Assembly (NCBI GenBank): GCA_963783235.1
Contig: CAWAMN010000002.1
Coordinates: 1,685,839-1,749,838, forward strand
Length of the DNA: 64,000 nucleotides
Direction: 5' to 3'
From: Thiohalomonas sp963783235
GTDB lineage: Bacteria > Pseudomonadota > Gammaproteobacteria > Thiohalomonadales > Thiohalomonadaceae
Both the position numbers and the translations under genes were made by a program. Positions 17,448-26,585 of the stretch are shown one piece after another; the stretch's first letter is position 1; every line of letters starts with the position of its first letter. Below the pieces are notes generated by a model. That model did not search any database. It was not told the DNA's origin and saw only the letters and a list, made by a program, of their open reading frames with translations.

Positions 17448-18470
17448 CTAGGGGTAATAGTTGTTTGTGGCGCGGGCAAAGGCCTCATAGATGGTCGGCA
17501 GCATCAGTCCGCGCCGCTCCATCGATGACTTGCGAACCGCCACCACGTACTGGCTCGACTCGACCATGGCGATGCGCTCAGGCGACTTTCCACCCAGGAT
17601 CTCCAGCGCCGCGTTCGCCGCCCACTCACCCTGCTCGTAGGGCGAGACGCCGACCGAGAGCGTGGCACCGTCTTCGGTGTTGAATACGTTCATGCCGATC
17701 ACCGGCATGGTGGCATGGGCCTCGGTCCAGCCCATCACTTCACTGGCCGGCGTCAGCGTGTGGTCGTCGGCAGAGCGGTGAAGCTTGCGGTAACCCCCAA
17801 CGAGCAGAAAGTCGAGCTCCCCGGACAGCGCCTTCACCGTCTGCTGCCACGCCTCGAAGTCACCCACGAACCGCGCGGGCCGGTAATCCAACTCGCCCCA
17901 ATCGAATGCCGCCAGATGCTCCGCGTCGCGCTCCGCCGAATAGCCGGAGTCGGCCAGGTAGAGTGCCCGCGGTTGCGCGATGCCTCTATCGCGAGCCATC
18001 GACAGCAGCACCTCCTTTAGCGCCCGTGCCGGCTTGCGCTCCAGAATCCCCGTCACATTGCGGGCCTGGTCATAACCGTAGGGTGCGACCCCGCCGTTGA
18101 GGCCGGCAAACACGATCTTCAGCTTTGGATCATCCACGTAGTACCTGGCCGCCAGTGACTGGGCGTAGTCGTCCACAGCCAGCAGCACGTCCGGATCCAG
18201 GCGCTCGATGGCCTCCCTGGCGGCGATGCCGGCACGGCGCAATGCATCCTGGTCGTTGAACCTCTTGGTATGCATGTGGTGGAAATGGACATTAATGCCG
18301 GTGGCATCGTCCAGCACCCGTCGGAGGCCGACACTCACCTCACGTGCCCACACGTAATCCTCGCCGTAGCTGTGCAGTACCAGCAGCGTCGGCTTGTTGG
18401 CGTTGAATATCACCGCGAAACCGGCAGCCCCCAGGAAAAACAGCGTCATCAGAATGCGAGTGGGCGCCAT
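17448..18470 (-). CDS. Periplasmic substrate-binding protein (ABC_sub_bind-like)
   Basis: 340 residues. An N-terminal hydrophobic anchor (about 5-22) is followed by a bilobal periplasmic binding fold: LLVLHSYGEDYVWAREV, VLLAVDDYAQSLAARYYV, IVFAGLNGGVAPYGY and VTGILERKPARALKEVLL are typical of the ABC_sub_bind family. No ABC permease or ATPase lies nearby. Instead its ATG overlaps the stop of the cNMP-domain permease gene (TGATG), so it probably serves as its extracytoplasmic sensor or ligand-delivery partner. The ligand is unknown. Confidence 0.7.
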   Translation of the reverse strand: MAPTRILMTLFFLGAAGFAVIFNANKPTLLVLHSYGEDYVWAREVSVGLRRVLDDATGINVHFHHMHTKRFNDQDALRRAGIAAREAIERLDPDVLLAVDDYAQSLAARYYVDDPKLKIVFAGLNGGVAPYGYDQARNVTGILERKPARALKEVLLSMARDRGIAQPRALYLADSGYSAERDAEHLAAFDWGELDYRPARFVGDFEAWQQTVKALSGELDFLLVGGYRKLHRSADDHTLTPASEVMGWTEAHATMPVIGMNVFNTEDGATLSVGVSPYEQGEWAANAALEILGGKSPERIAMVESSQYVVAVRKSSMERRGLMLPTIYEAFARATNNYYP

Positions 18471-20297
18471 CAGAGAAGCCCGATTTCGTGCCAGAACGGA
18501 ATAGAGGCATAGACCGCCAACGGCTTGGCCGCCGTCAGCAGCAGATGAAAGGGCACCAGCCGCCGGTCCTGCGACGGCTGTGCCGCATCGCTAAGGGCCG
18601 TGAACTGCAGGTAATAGCTGGCCTGGTAGGGCAGCACGAAGCTCTCGGCGAAGAACGAATGAGAAAACCCACCAGCCAGGGATTCATACCCACGACGGAG
18701 GCGTACGGCACCAGAATGGAGGCGAAATGACGATGGTCGGATTAATCGGCAGTGCGATGCGCACCGCGAAGATGGCGCCGGCCAGCAGCAGGACGAACAC
18801 ACCGAAACTGTTGCTCATGTAGTGCCCGAGAATACCCAGCCGCGCCGCCAGCCAGTCATCGATCCCCACCTCCCGCATCACCGCGATCAGGCCGATCAGG
18901 GCGCCGAGAAAGATCAGGAAACTCCAATCGATTCGCTCGCGAAACTGCACGCGATCGATGAATCCGAACATCAGCAGCCACGACAGCACGGCGAGCGCCA
19001 CCCAGGGGACCTCGATGTGATGCACGGCGGTGGTCACGAAACTTACCAACAGTACGCTCAGGCCCACGATGCCGGCCCACTCGGCGCGAGCCAGCGGGCC
19101 GAGTACCGTCAACTGCTTGGCGATCACGTGTTTGGGCAGGTTGAGTTTTTCCGGATTGCGATAGATGAGCGCATCGAGCAGAAAATAGAGGGCGAGGATC
19201 ACCACCAGAACGACCGATGCAGCATAGGTCCAGGTGAGCCACTGAAAACGCATCTGCTCCTGGGCCGGCAAGAAGCCGAACATGACGAAATTGATCGACT
19301 TGGAGCTGAGAAAGGCCGCCGAGAGCAGGCTCACCCCCGTCAGGGTCGCCACGGCCAGGCGCTGGCGTTCCCTGCTGCCGCCGCTATCGACGGCCTGTAG
19401 CAGATCCGTCAGCAGGGGGGTCACGATGGAAACCCGACCGTTGGCCGAGGGGATGATCGGCGTGAGCGCCGCGCCGGTGATGAACAGGGCCATCCGATAC
19501 CACACCTTGGAGGCCGGGCCGATGCGAAGCAGCCACAGCAGCACCCGATAGCTCAGTCCCGAACTGCGGATGACCGCGCTCAGGCCGAAGATGCTGAGGG
19601 CGATAATGAACCCCTTGGAGGCAAAACCGGAGAGCGCAACCTCCGGAGGCGCCAGACCAAGCAGCACCACACCCAGCAGTGCCAGCAGCGCCGGTACGAA
19701 CTCCGGCAGCAGCTGAAACGCCCACATCACCACGGCGGCCGAACCGATCATAAGAAACTGCACAGCCCCGGGACTGCCCTGGCCCAGGGTGTCGTTAAGC
19801 GAAAGATAAACGGTGCCCGGGATGAGTACGGCCAGCAGCCAGCCGAGCCCTTCAAGCAGGGGGCTTTTCCGGGGAGGCGGCTCGGGTTGGGTCTGGCGCT
19901 CGCGCTGGGAGAAACGATCCAGCAGGGCCTGGCGAAACGGTGGATTGTCCGCACTCAGGGCGAACAGGGCCTGGTCGGGGATGGCCAGAAGGCGGGTTGC
20001 GGTGACGGCGCGGGCCGTGCCGTCCCGGCGCGACAGGCCCAGTCCCGCCTCCTCGCCGGCCAACTCCGTTTCTGAACGGCTTTCCTCGCCCCGCTGCAGC
20101 GTCAGTTCACCACTTAGGACCACGTAGCTGCTATCGACCGGGTCGCCGTCCCGATAGAGCACCTCATCCGGTGCGAGCCTTTTGACCGTGAGCCAGGGAA
20201 CCAGCCTTGCCAGGGAAGGTTTGCTGCAGAGACTGAATGGAACTACATCAATCAGGTGCTCGACCGGCAGCGCTCCCCCATCTGTGGGCGCATTCAT
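18470..20297 (-). pseudogene. SLC13/DASS-type permease with N-terminal cyclic-nucleotide-binding domain, frameshifted
   Basis: Residues 1-135 form a cNMP-binding/CRP-like domain (PDEVLYRDGDPVDSSYVVLSG). The remainder is a 12-helix divalent anion:sodium symporter-like membrane domain with TPIIPSANGRVSIVTPLL as the first SNT-like loop and IALPINPTIVI as the second. Near 18727 and again near 18675 the frame changes twice within about 55 bp (the conserved SILVPYASVVGMNPWLVGF lies in the third frame), then FSHSFFAESFVLP continues to the stop at 18470. This may be error or inactivation. The domain mix suggests transport gated by a cytoplasmic nucleotide or used as a sensor. It is divergent from the RsbU-type gene. 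Confidence 0.7.
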
Positions 20298-20371
20298 TTG
20301 CGGGATTTTCCGGACAGATGCGAGGTGAATATAGTAACGTCTTTTAGTGCCCGTTACATCGAATCCGTCGC

Positions 20372-22396
20372 ATGGCCAACTCTCCCCAAAAGAACACCCG
20401 TTCGCTGACCCGTAAGTTGTCGCTGGTACTACTCGCTGCGGCGCTGCTGCCGATGTTGGGGACGGCCTATTACACCCTGACCGCGGGTGTGGATCGGGTG
20501 GCCTATCAGGAGCAGCAGAACCTGCGGCTGCTGGCGGCCACCACGGCCGACCGTCTCGATCAGCTGTTCGGGAATATCCGCAAAGTGGTGCACATGCTTG
20601 CCGCCGATCAGGAGGTGGTCGCCTTCCTGGCCAGTGAACAGAACCACGAGCGCTACGGCGACACCACGCAGCGAAGTCTCGCCACCATAACCGAGGTGGT
20701 GCCCATGTTTGAGAACGTCTACCTGATGGACCGATCGGGCGTCTTCGTGGCCACCACCAGTGAAAAGGCGCGGGGCATGCAGTTCGATTTCCGCCCCTAT
20801 TTCCGCCACGCCATACGCGGCGAACTCTACGTATCGGACCTGCTTTTCGGCAGCACCACCGGTCGGGCCGGTCTCTATTTCTCCGGACCGGTACGGGACC
20901 CGGAGGGGGCTATCGTCGGTGTGGCCGTGGTCAAGATGGGGGCCGGAGCGGTCACCGAGATTCTCGATGGCATCGGCGCCGAGCAGGTCGCGACCCCCAT
21001 GCTGGTGGACAGCCGGGGTGTCATCCTCCACCACCCGGAGCCCCGCCTGCGCTACAGCAGCCTGGGTCCCCTGAGTGCCGAGGCCGAACGTGCGGTCATC
21101 AAAGAGAAGGGGCTCCCGGTGGAGCGCATTGCGAGCCTGGGCATGGACCCCTTGTGGCAGGCGCTTTTGGCGGCGAAATCGGGTGGGGTTCGGTTCCAGA
21201 TGCCGCACGGCGGCGGCCCGCAAGTGGCGGGATTTGCCCACCTGCAGACGCTCCCGTGGGCGGTGGTGCTGGGCGAGGCCGAGTCGCGCTTTGCCGAACC
21301 GCTGAATGAGCTGTTCCGCAATGCCCTGTTCGGCGTATCGCTGGTGGCCGTACTCGTGCTGGTCGTGAGCGCCGGTGCCGGCCGTGCCCTGGTGCGCCCC
21401 ATCTCGCGGCTGGCCAATGCCGCCGATCGCATCGAGCGGGGGGAAATCAAAGCCGACAATGGTCCCTTCGACCCCCGGCAGCTCGCCTTGGCCCCTGTCG
21501 CCCGGCGCCGCGATGAGCTCGGTGAACTCGCCCGGGTGTTCGAGTCGATGGCGGGCGAGGTGTATCGAAGGCAGGAGGAACTGGAGGTATTGGTCGGCGA
21601 GCGCACGCAAGAGTTGGCCGACAAGCATGCTCAGCTCGAGGCGGTACACCGGCGCGTTGCCGAAGAGCTGCGGGTGGCCAAGGCGTTGCAGCAGGCCATA
21701 CTGCCGACCCGCTTCCCCGACAGTGCCTCCTACGACCTCTTCGCGGTGATGACCCCGGCCCGCGAGATGGGAGGGGATTTCTATGACTTCTTCCCGTTGG
21801 CGGGCGGTCGGATGGGGGTGGTGGTGGCGGACGTCTCGGGCAAGGGAATACCGGCCGCGTTCTTCATGGCCGTCGCCCGCACCGAGATGCAAAATGCCGC
21901 CCAGACGTACTCCCGGCCGGGAGAGACCTTAAAGGCCGTCAACGAACTACTGTGCCGACAGAATCCTCTCGAGCTGTTCGTCACTGTTTTCTACGCGGTA
22001 TTCGATCCGCAGAGCGGCCACTTCACCTATGCGTGCGGCGGGCACAATCCTCCGGTGCGGGTCGACAGTGTGGGCCGCAGCGAATTTCTCCCGGGCACCG
22101 GAGGCGTCGCGCTGGGCGTCATGGAGGGGCTGGATTACGATGAAGCCGATATCACTCTGAACTCGGGTGAGCGCATCGTGCTCTATACCGACGGCATTAC
22201 CGAGGCGTTTTCCGCCCTCGACGAAGCTTTCGGCGAAGAGCGGCTGCTGGCGGCTTGCGCGACAGACGCTGGCCGCTCTTCGCGGGAAACGACGGAAGGG
22301 ATCATTGCTGCCGTCGAAGCCTTTTGCATTGGGGCCGAACCTTCCGACGATGTGACCTGTCTGGTCCTGCATTACTCCGGGGAGCGGCAAACATGA
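20372..22396 (+). CDS. Membrane sensor PP2C phosphatase (RsbU/SpoIIE type)
   Basis: 674 residues. An N-terminal helix (15-35), a large dCache-like periplasmic domain (about 40-312, with FRPYFRHAIRGELYVSDL), a second helix (316-338), a HAMP domain (about 338-395), a coiled coil and a PP2C catalytic domain (about 440-670). Metal-binding Asp residues are in EMGGDFYDFF and VVADVSGKG; DGITEAF and EPSDDVTCLV complete the set. It would dephosphorylate a phospho-serine STAS protein when an external ligand binds. The stop overlaps the next gene (ATGA), and both partner-switch components follow. Confidence 0.88.
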   Translation: MANSPQKNTRSLTRKLSLVLLAAALLPMLGTAYYTLTAGVDRVAYQEQQNLRLLAATTADRLDQLFGNIRKVVHMLAADQEVVAFLASEQNHERYGDTTQRSLATITEVVPMFENVYLMDRSGVFVATTSEKARGMQFDFRPYFRHAIRGELYVSDLLFGSTTGRAGLYFSGPVRDPEGAIVGVAVVKMGAGAVTEILDGIGAEQVATPMLVDSRGVILHHPEPRLRYSSLGPLSAEAERAVIKEKGLPVERIASLGMDPLWQALLAAKSGGVRFQMPHGGGPQVAGFAHLQTLPWAVVLGEAESRFAEPLNELFRNALFGVSLVAVLVLVVSAGAGRALVRPISRLANAADRIERGEIKADNGPFDPRQLALAPVARRRDELGELARVFESMAGEVYRRQEELEVLVGERTQELADKHAQLEAVHRRVAEELRVAKALQQAILPTRFPDSASYDLFAVMTPAREMGGDFYDFFPLAGGRMGVVVADVSGKGIPAAFFMAVARTEMQNAAQTYSRPGETLKAVNELLCRQNPLELFVTVFYAVFDPQSGHFTYACGGHNPPVRVDSVGRSEFLPGTGGVALGVMEGLDYDEADITLNSGERIVLYTDGITEAFSALDEAFGEERLLAACATDAGRSSRETTEGIIAAVEAFCIGAEPSDDVTCLVLHYSGERQT

Positions 22397-22803
22397 GGGT
22401 GGAATTGACCAGCGGCCAGAATCCGATGCCCGCGATCGATGCCGCGCTGCACGCCTTGGAGGAAGCACACCATCTAAAAGCTGATACGCTACAGACGTTG
22501 CGCCTGATACTGGAGGAGTTGCTGGTCAATATTGCGAAACACGGTTACGGTGGAGCCGAGTCGGGCCGCATCCGCCTCGAACTGAATGTATCGGCAAATC
22601 GGGTACATATCGTGGTCGAGGATGAGGCGCCCCCCTTCAACCCCTTCGCCGACGCCCCGGCCCCTGATCTGGAGAGCGAACTGGAGGAGCGGGAGCCGGG
22701 TGGGCTCGGCCTGTTCCTGGTCCGCTCACTGGTGGACCGCGCCGACTACCGTTGGACCGGGCGGGGTAACCGGGTTGAGTTGGAAAAAATGTTAGGTGTC
22801 TAA
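22393..22803 (+). CDS. Anti-sigma-factor-type serine kinase (RsbW-like)
   Basis: 136 residues of HATPase_c_2 type: LRLILEELLVNIAKHG is the N box, VVEDEAPPFNP the G1-like box and EREPGGLGLFLVRSL the G2 box. It would phosphorylate the serine of the STAS partner encoded next and sequester a target protein. The start ATG at 22393 overlaps the phosphatase stop, and the STAS gene starts 11 bp after its own stop. No sigma factor gene is adjacent, so the controlled output is unknown. Confidence 0.85.
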   Translation: MRVELTSGQNPMPAIDAALHALEEAHHLKADTLQTLRLILEELLVNIAKHGYGGAESGRIRLELNVSANRVHIVVEDEAPPFNPFADAPAPDLESELEEREPGGLGLFLVRSLVDRADYRWTGRGNRVELEKMLGV

Positions 22804-22814
22804 GGGTAAACGCC

Positions 22815-23159
22815 ATGCAGATTGAAGAGCTGAACGAAGTCGATATCCCGGTGCTGGCGCCCAATGGCCGCCTGGATACCGGTACGGCTCCCGATTTTGA
22901 AGCTGCGCTCCTCAGTGCCCTGAGCAGTTCCAGTAAACTGATCGTGGACTTGGCTAACGTGGACTACATTTCGTCTGCCGGACTGCGCGTGGTGCTTATG
23001 GGCGCCAAGCGGGGACGCCAAGCGGGCGGCGGCTTGGTTCTGTGTGGATTGGCGCCGAGCATCCGTGACGTCTTCGCCGTGAGCGGTTTTCTGAAAATAC
23101 TGAGGACGGCCGAATCGCGTGAGCAGGCAGTCGAACTACTGAATGAAGCGGCCGGCTGA
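22815..23159 (+). CDS. STAS-domain anti-sigma factor antagonist
   Basis: 114 residues, a single STAS domain. The phospho-acceptor region is DYISSAGLRVVLMGAKRG, with Ser57 the likely site. LVLCGLAPSIRDVFAVSGF is the conserved C-terminal part. In unphosphorylated form it would bind the RsbW-like kinase and release its target. It completes the sensor phosphatase, kinase and antagonist module transcribed as one operon from about 20340. Confidence 0.9.
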   Translation: MQIEELNEVDIPVLAPNGRLDTGTAPDFEAALLSALSSSSKLIVDLANVDYISSAGLRVVLMGAKRGRQAGGGLVLCGLAPSIRDVFAVSGFLKILRTAESREQAVELLNEAAG

Positions 23160-23243
23160 TTCTAAGCTCGATCTTCCCGGAGCCGGTCCTCACCTTACCG
23201 ATCTGCCCGATCAGCCTTCGCTGAAGCCATGCATCCTTACTGG

Positions 23244-24197
23244 TTACCGTTTCCGGTGCCGGACCGCGCCGGGAGGGCACCCGAAGCGGCGTCGAAACGC
23301 ATTGGTAAAGTTGGTAACGTGGACATAGCCGAGCCGAAAGGCGATCTCCTTGATCGACAATACTTCCTTTTCCAGCAGCTCACGAGCTGCATCCAGACGA
23401 TAATTTTGCAGCCAACGAAACACGGGAGCGCCATATTCCTCCCGAAAACCGAGCTGCAACCGTGTTGCGGGAAGACCGACGGCTTGGGCCAGTTCACGAA
23501 TGGAGGGCGGGCTCCGAAGGTTCTGGACCAAGCGCTCCCGGGCATCTCTGATGCGCCGCCGCTCCCACTCGCTGAGGCTCCGGCATCGAGTCGGCTCCGG
23601 TTCATGGAGTGCAGCGAGGGCGAGCGCGGCGATCTCCATCGCTTTGCCCTGGGTGTAAAGTCTTGCAAGAGCACCCTGGTAGGGATGGTTGAGAATCTGA
23701 GTGGCGGCCTGTTGGAGGGCAGGGCCGGTGTTGCGGCTGATGAAAAACGGTGGCGAATAGCCTTTGCTGAGCAACGCCTCGAAGCTGTCAGGGACCCGCT
23801 GTTCCCGCGCAGCCTCGGCTAGAAACTCGAGAGAGACAGTTACGCCAACACTGTTAATCGGTGTTCCCGCAGCAACGTGGTAGTCCGCCCAGCGTTCTTC
23901 CGGCAGGTGCCAGAAGTGAGTATCCCCGCAGGAGTGACGGGAACCGTTGATTCCGGGCACCCGTACGCTCATGGGTGTGTGAACCGGCACAACCAGGTTC
24001 ACCCGTGAAGCCGCATACCCGTCATCCGAAACGTGAACATCGATCGGGTTGGTACGCGTCCGCCCCCGGACGCGCTTCACGTCCAGCGCTCCGAAGTCGG
24101 TTACCTCAAAGCGAACGTCGTCGTTCAACTGAAATACACACGGTTCGCCTGTCGCTGCGTCAGGCCGGGGAGCTTCTATCAACCAGTCGATCTGCAT
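23244..24197 (-). CDS. AraC-family transcriptional regulator
   Basis: 317 residues. The C-terminal 100 residues contain the double helix-turn-helix: RELAQAVGLPATRLQLGFREE and IKEIAFRLGYVHVTNFTNAF, ending FGCPPGAVR, the classic AraC signature. The N-terminal part is a ligand or effector domain of the type seen in PchR-like siderophore regulators (residues about 20-170), but no iron-related gene is near. The 3' end converges on the STAS operon. Targets are unknown; it is transcribed divergently from the pilus locus across 370 bp. Confidence 0.88.
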   Translation of the reverse strand: MQIDWLIEAPRPDAATGEPCVFQLNDDVRFEVTDFGALDVKRVRGRTRTNPIDVHVSDDGYAASRVNLVVPVHTPMSVRVPGINGSRHSCGDTHFWHLPEERWADYHVAAGTPINSVGVTVSLEFLAEAAREQRVPDSFEALLSKGYSPPFFISRNTGPALQQAATQILNHPYQGALARLYTQGKAMEIAALALAALHEPEPTRCRSLSEWERRRIRDARERLVQNLRSPPSIRELAQAVGLPATRLQLGFREEYGAPVFRWLQNYRLDAARELLEKEVLSIKEIAFRLGYVHVTNFTNAFRRRFGCPPGAVRHRKR

Positions 24198-24570
24198 TTC
24201 CGATAATGCCCTTTAGCCAAAATAACAGGGTTCCAATGCGCACTTGGCTTCGGCCTGCATCATCCCCGGACGGCTCACTTGCGTCCGTTGTGACCTATGA
24301 ATGAACCTGATTTTTATATGCGCAAGCGTCAATAAGTTGCTGCTAGGCGACAGCGTTCCTTAGTTTAGGGGCTCTTGGGAGATCCAAGGATACTCTAAAT
24401 CAAGATACTAACTCACTGAATAATTGAAATTTTTTAGGCGTCGGGGCCAATGGGTGGATTTTTAGCGTCCGGTGGCGAGCCCGCTGCCCCGGCCATAAAG
24501 TCGGCCATTTGAGAGGCGTCGAAGCTTCGGGAGTCCGAGCCCGGCCGGTCCTTTTTTGGGAGCCAAAACC
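24198..24570. other. Intergenic region upstream of the Tad pilus locus
   Basis: About 370 bp without a gene. The AT-rich half (24290-24440) probably holds the AraC promoter. The GC-rich half forms the leader of the first pilin. A -24/-12-like sequence with GG-N10-GC spacing (tggcgagcccgctgcc, 24473-24488) lies about 85 bp before the pilin ATG and is a weak sigma-54 candidate. No known riboswitch was recognised. Confidence 0.35.
24473..24488 (+). promoter_or_regulatory. Weak sigma-54-like promoter candidate before the pilus operon
   Basis: tggcgagcccgctgcc has GG and GC separated by exactly ten bases, as in sigma-54 promoters, with mismatches at three other consensus positions. Transcription would begin near 24500. 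No enhancer-binding protein gene is nearby. Spacing alone can occur by chance. Confidence 0.25.
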
Positions 24571-24825
24571 ATGATCAGACACCAAAACAAGCAGTTCGGC
24601 CAGGGCATGACCGAATACATCATCATCGTCGCCTTGATCGCCATCGCCGCGATCGCCGTCTACACGCTGTTCGGCAAGACCGTTCGCGAGCAGGCCGCCG
24701 GCATGGCCCAGGAGCTGTCTGGTCAGAGTGGCAGCGGGGCGATCGGCGCGTCACAGGCTGCGGCCAATGAGGCGAAGACCGAGGCAGACAAGACCAAGGG
24801 CCTCGACGCCTACCAGAACAAATAG
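24571..24825 (+). CDS. Flp/Tad-type major pilin candidate
   Basis: 84 residues. A short basic leader (MIRHQNKQFGQ) is followed by GMTEYIIIVALIAIAAIAVYTLF, the hydrophobic helix of a prepilin, with the cleavage site expected at the Gly near residue 10-12 and Glu as the fifth-position-like residue. The remaining 50 residues are Ala/Gly/Ser- and Lys-rich. It is the first gene of the locus and is followed by a hairpin that could keep its expression above that of the downstream machinery, as is usual for a structural subunit. Confidence 0.75.
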   Translation: MIRHQNKQFGQGMTEYIIIVALIAIAAIAVYTLFGKTVREQAAGMAQELSGQSGSGAIGASQAAANEAKTEADKTKGLDAYQNK

Positions 24826-24829
24826 CCGG

Positions 24830-24849
24830 ACGCCCCCGTAAGGGGGCGT
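24830..24849 (+). terminator. Hairpin after the pilin gene (attenuator candidate)
   Basis: acgccccc/gggggcgt with a 4-base loop, 5 bp after the pilin stop. There is only a short T run, so it may act as a partial terminator or an mRNA-stabilising hairpin between the pilin and the assembly genes. Confidence 0.5.
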
Positions 24850-24950
24850 TCGATTAGGTTAGGCCCTGTGCCTGGCCTGTTTTACCAGGGGCAAGATTAC
24901 TGGGCCACCCTGCCGGGGGATCGCTGTTTCGCGATCAGCGGGGACAAGCC

Positions 24951-26581
24951 ATGGTTTTCTCGCTGCTGTTCTTGGGGGTGGTTCTCCTCGGGCTGGTCTA
25001 CCTGTACAAGGCGGGTCGTCTCACCAGCGAGAAGATGGCATTGCAGAATGCGGCCGATGCGGCGGCGTTTAGCGTCTCCGTGATTGAGGCCCGCGATCTG
25101 AACTTCGCCGCGTATACCAATCGGGCGATGGTCGCCAACGAGGTCGCTATCGGCCAACTGGTTGGGCTGGTCTCCTGGGCCAACCACATCCAGTCCTTCG
25201 CTCCGTTCCTGCGACTCTACGCCAATGCCTTCAACGCCATCCCTGGGGTCGGCAACGCCATCGCCGGCATGCTCTACAGCACGGCGGCGGGCTTCGACAC
25301 CATCGGCAAGGCGGCGCAGCAGGTTGCGCAGAAGGTCGCTAGCGTCGGCGTGCCGGTGTTGTACAACATCAACCGAGCCTACAGCGTCAGTCAGCTGGCG
25401 TTCCATACCGCCACCATGGCGCTAACGGTGGGCACCGTCTACGAGATGGTCCGGCGCAATGCCCCGGGCGCCAAGGTGTCGGACTTCGGCTTCCTGTCGC
25501 TGATAGGCCACGTCTACACCTATCACACCAAGTTCCTGCGCCAGAACAACATGCCCACCTTCTTTGCCGCGGTGGTGCGCAAGGACCGGGACCCGTTCAG
25601 CACCCAACGCGGTTGGACGCTACCGCTCATCCCCCACAAAAAGTTCGAGAACAGCATTGGGATCAAACTCCCCTGGCCGATAGGGAGGGTGGACTTCTAT
25701 CGCATATGGGTGGAACTGGGTCTTAGCCTGGACCGGCTGGGCGGCACCGAACTGCGCTTCGCCCAGGATGCCCCGGAGGCGGGCAACTTCGGCTGGTCCT
25801 CCGCCGACACCACCGGGCTGAATCTCATCGCCGGCGGCGGCATCCATTTCTTCATCGGTGGCGGTTCGTTGCGCATTGGTGAGGGGGAGATCCGCCTGCG
25901 CGGTTGCATCGATGTCAAAGTCTTCAAGGGCTGCCCGCTCAAGTTCACGGGGCCCTTCCCCACCTCGGCGCCCTTTAGCGCCGGCTACGCCCAAGCCGGT
26001 GCGCCCGGAAAAAATGCACAGACCATCACCTCGATGGGTCTGTGGAACCTGGGAGGACCGGTCGAGCTGGACAACTACGGGCGTGCGCCGCTGAACAACA
26101 CCGGCTGGTACTTCCCGGGGACGGGGGTGCTCAGCCAAGTCGACACTCAAAACGTCAGCAAGTCCTATAAAGGGCTGCCCCGCTACCTCGACAACAACCC
26201 CGATGACCCCGGCTACGGGTTCGAAGCCCCTTCTTGCTTTTTGGCCTAGTCAAGGAAATGGAGGACGTGAACCGGGATGAGGTGAAGAGCCGCGGGCGCT
26301 TCGAACTCGAGGACAAGCCGGCTGACGGCGAGATCGGTGTCCTGACCAAGTCCGAGGTCTATTTTGCCCGCCCCAACGACCTCTGGTACTTCCGCCGTGC
26401 CGACGCCAAAACAGAGCTGGGCAATACCTTCAATCCCTTTTGGCAGGCTCGCCTGGTGGATACCTCCAACCGTGAACGTCTGGCGGCAATGGCCATCCAG
26501 CAGAAGGAGCCCTGGAAGGACAACGCCTTCAAGGCCCTGGCCGATTTCAACGAGTTCATCCACAAGACGCTGGGGATCTGA
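24951..26581 (+). pseudogene. TadG-like pilus-associated protein, frameshifted
   Basis: The head RGQAMVFSLLFLGVVLLGLVYLYKAG is a Tad/TadG-type N-terminus followed by KMALQNAADAAAFS, typical of Flp pilus-associated proteins. The in-frame codons before ATG 24951 already encode RDQRGQA, so the true start may be upstream or altered by an indel. The frame continues to 26249, then SLLFGLVKEMEDVNRDEV goes on in another frame to 26581: a one-base change near 26230. Together they give about 540 residues. TadG-like proteins anchor the pilus through the envelope. The next TadE-like gene starts 4 bp after the stop. Confidence 0.7.
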
Positions 26582-26585
26582 GTTG

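Noticed and set aside
20429..21892. A 487-residue minus-strand frame opposite the PP2C gene
   Set aside because: It is an antisense shadow; the plus strand shows dCache, HAMP and PP2C motifs.
24198..24570. Cyclic-di-GMP riboswitch before the pilin
   Set aside because: The leader is GC-rich and folded, but none of the conserved riboswitch blocks could be matched.
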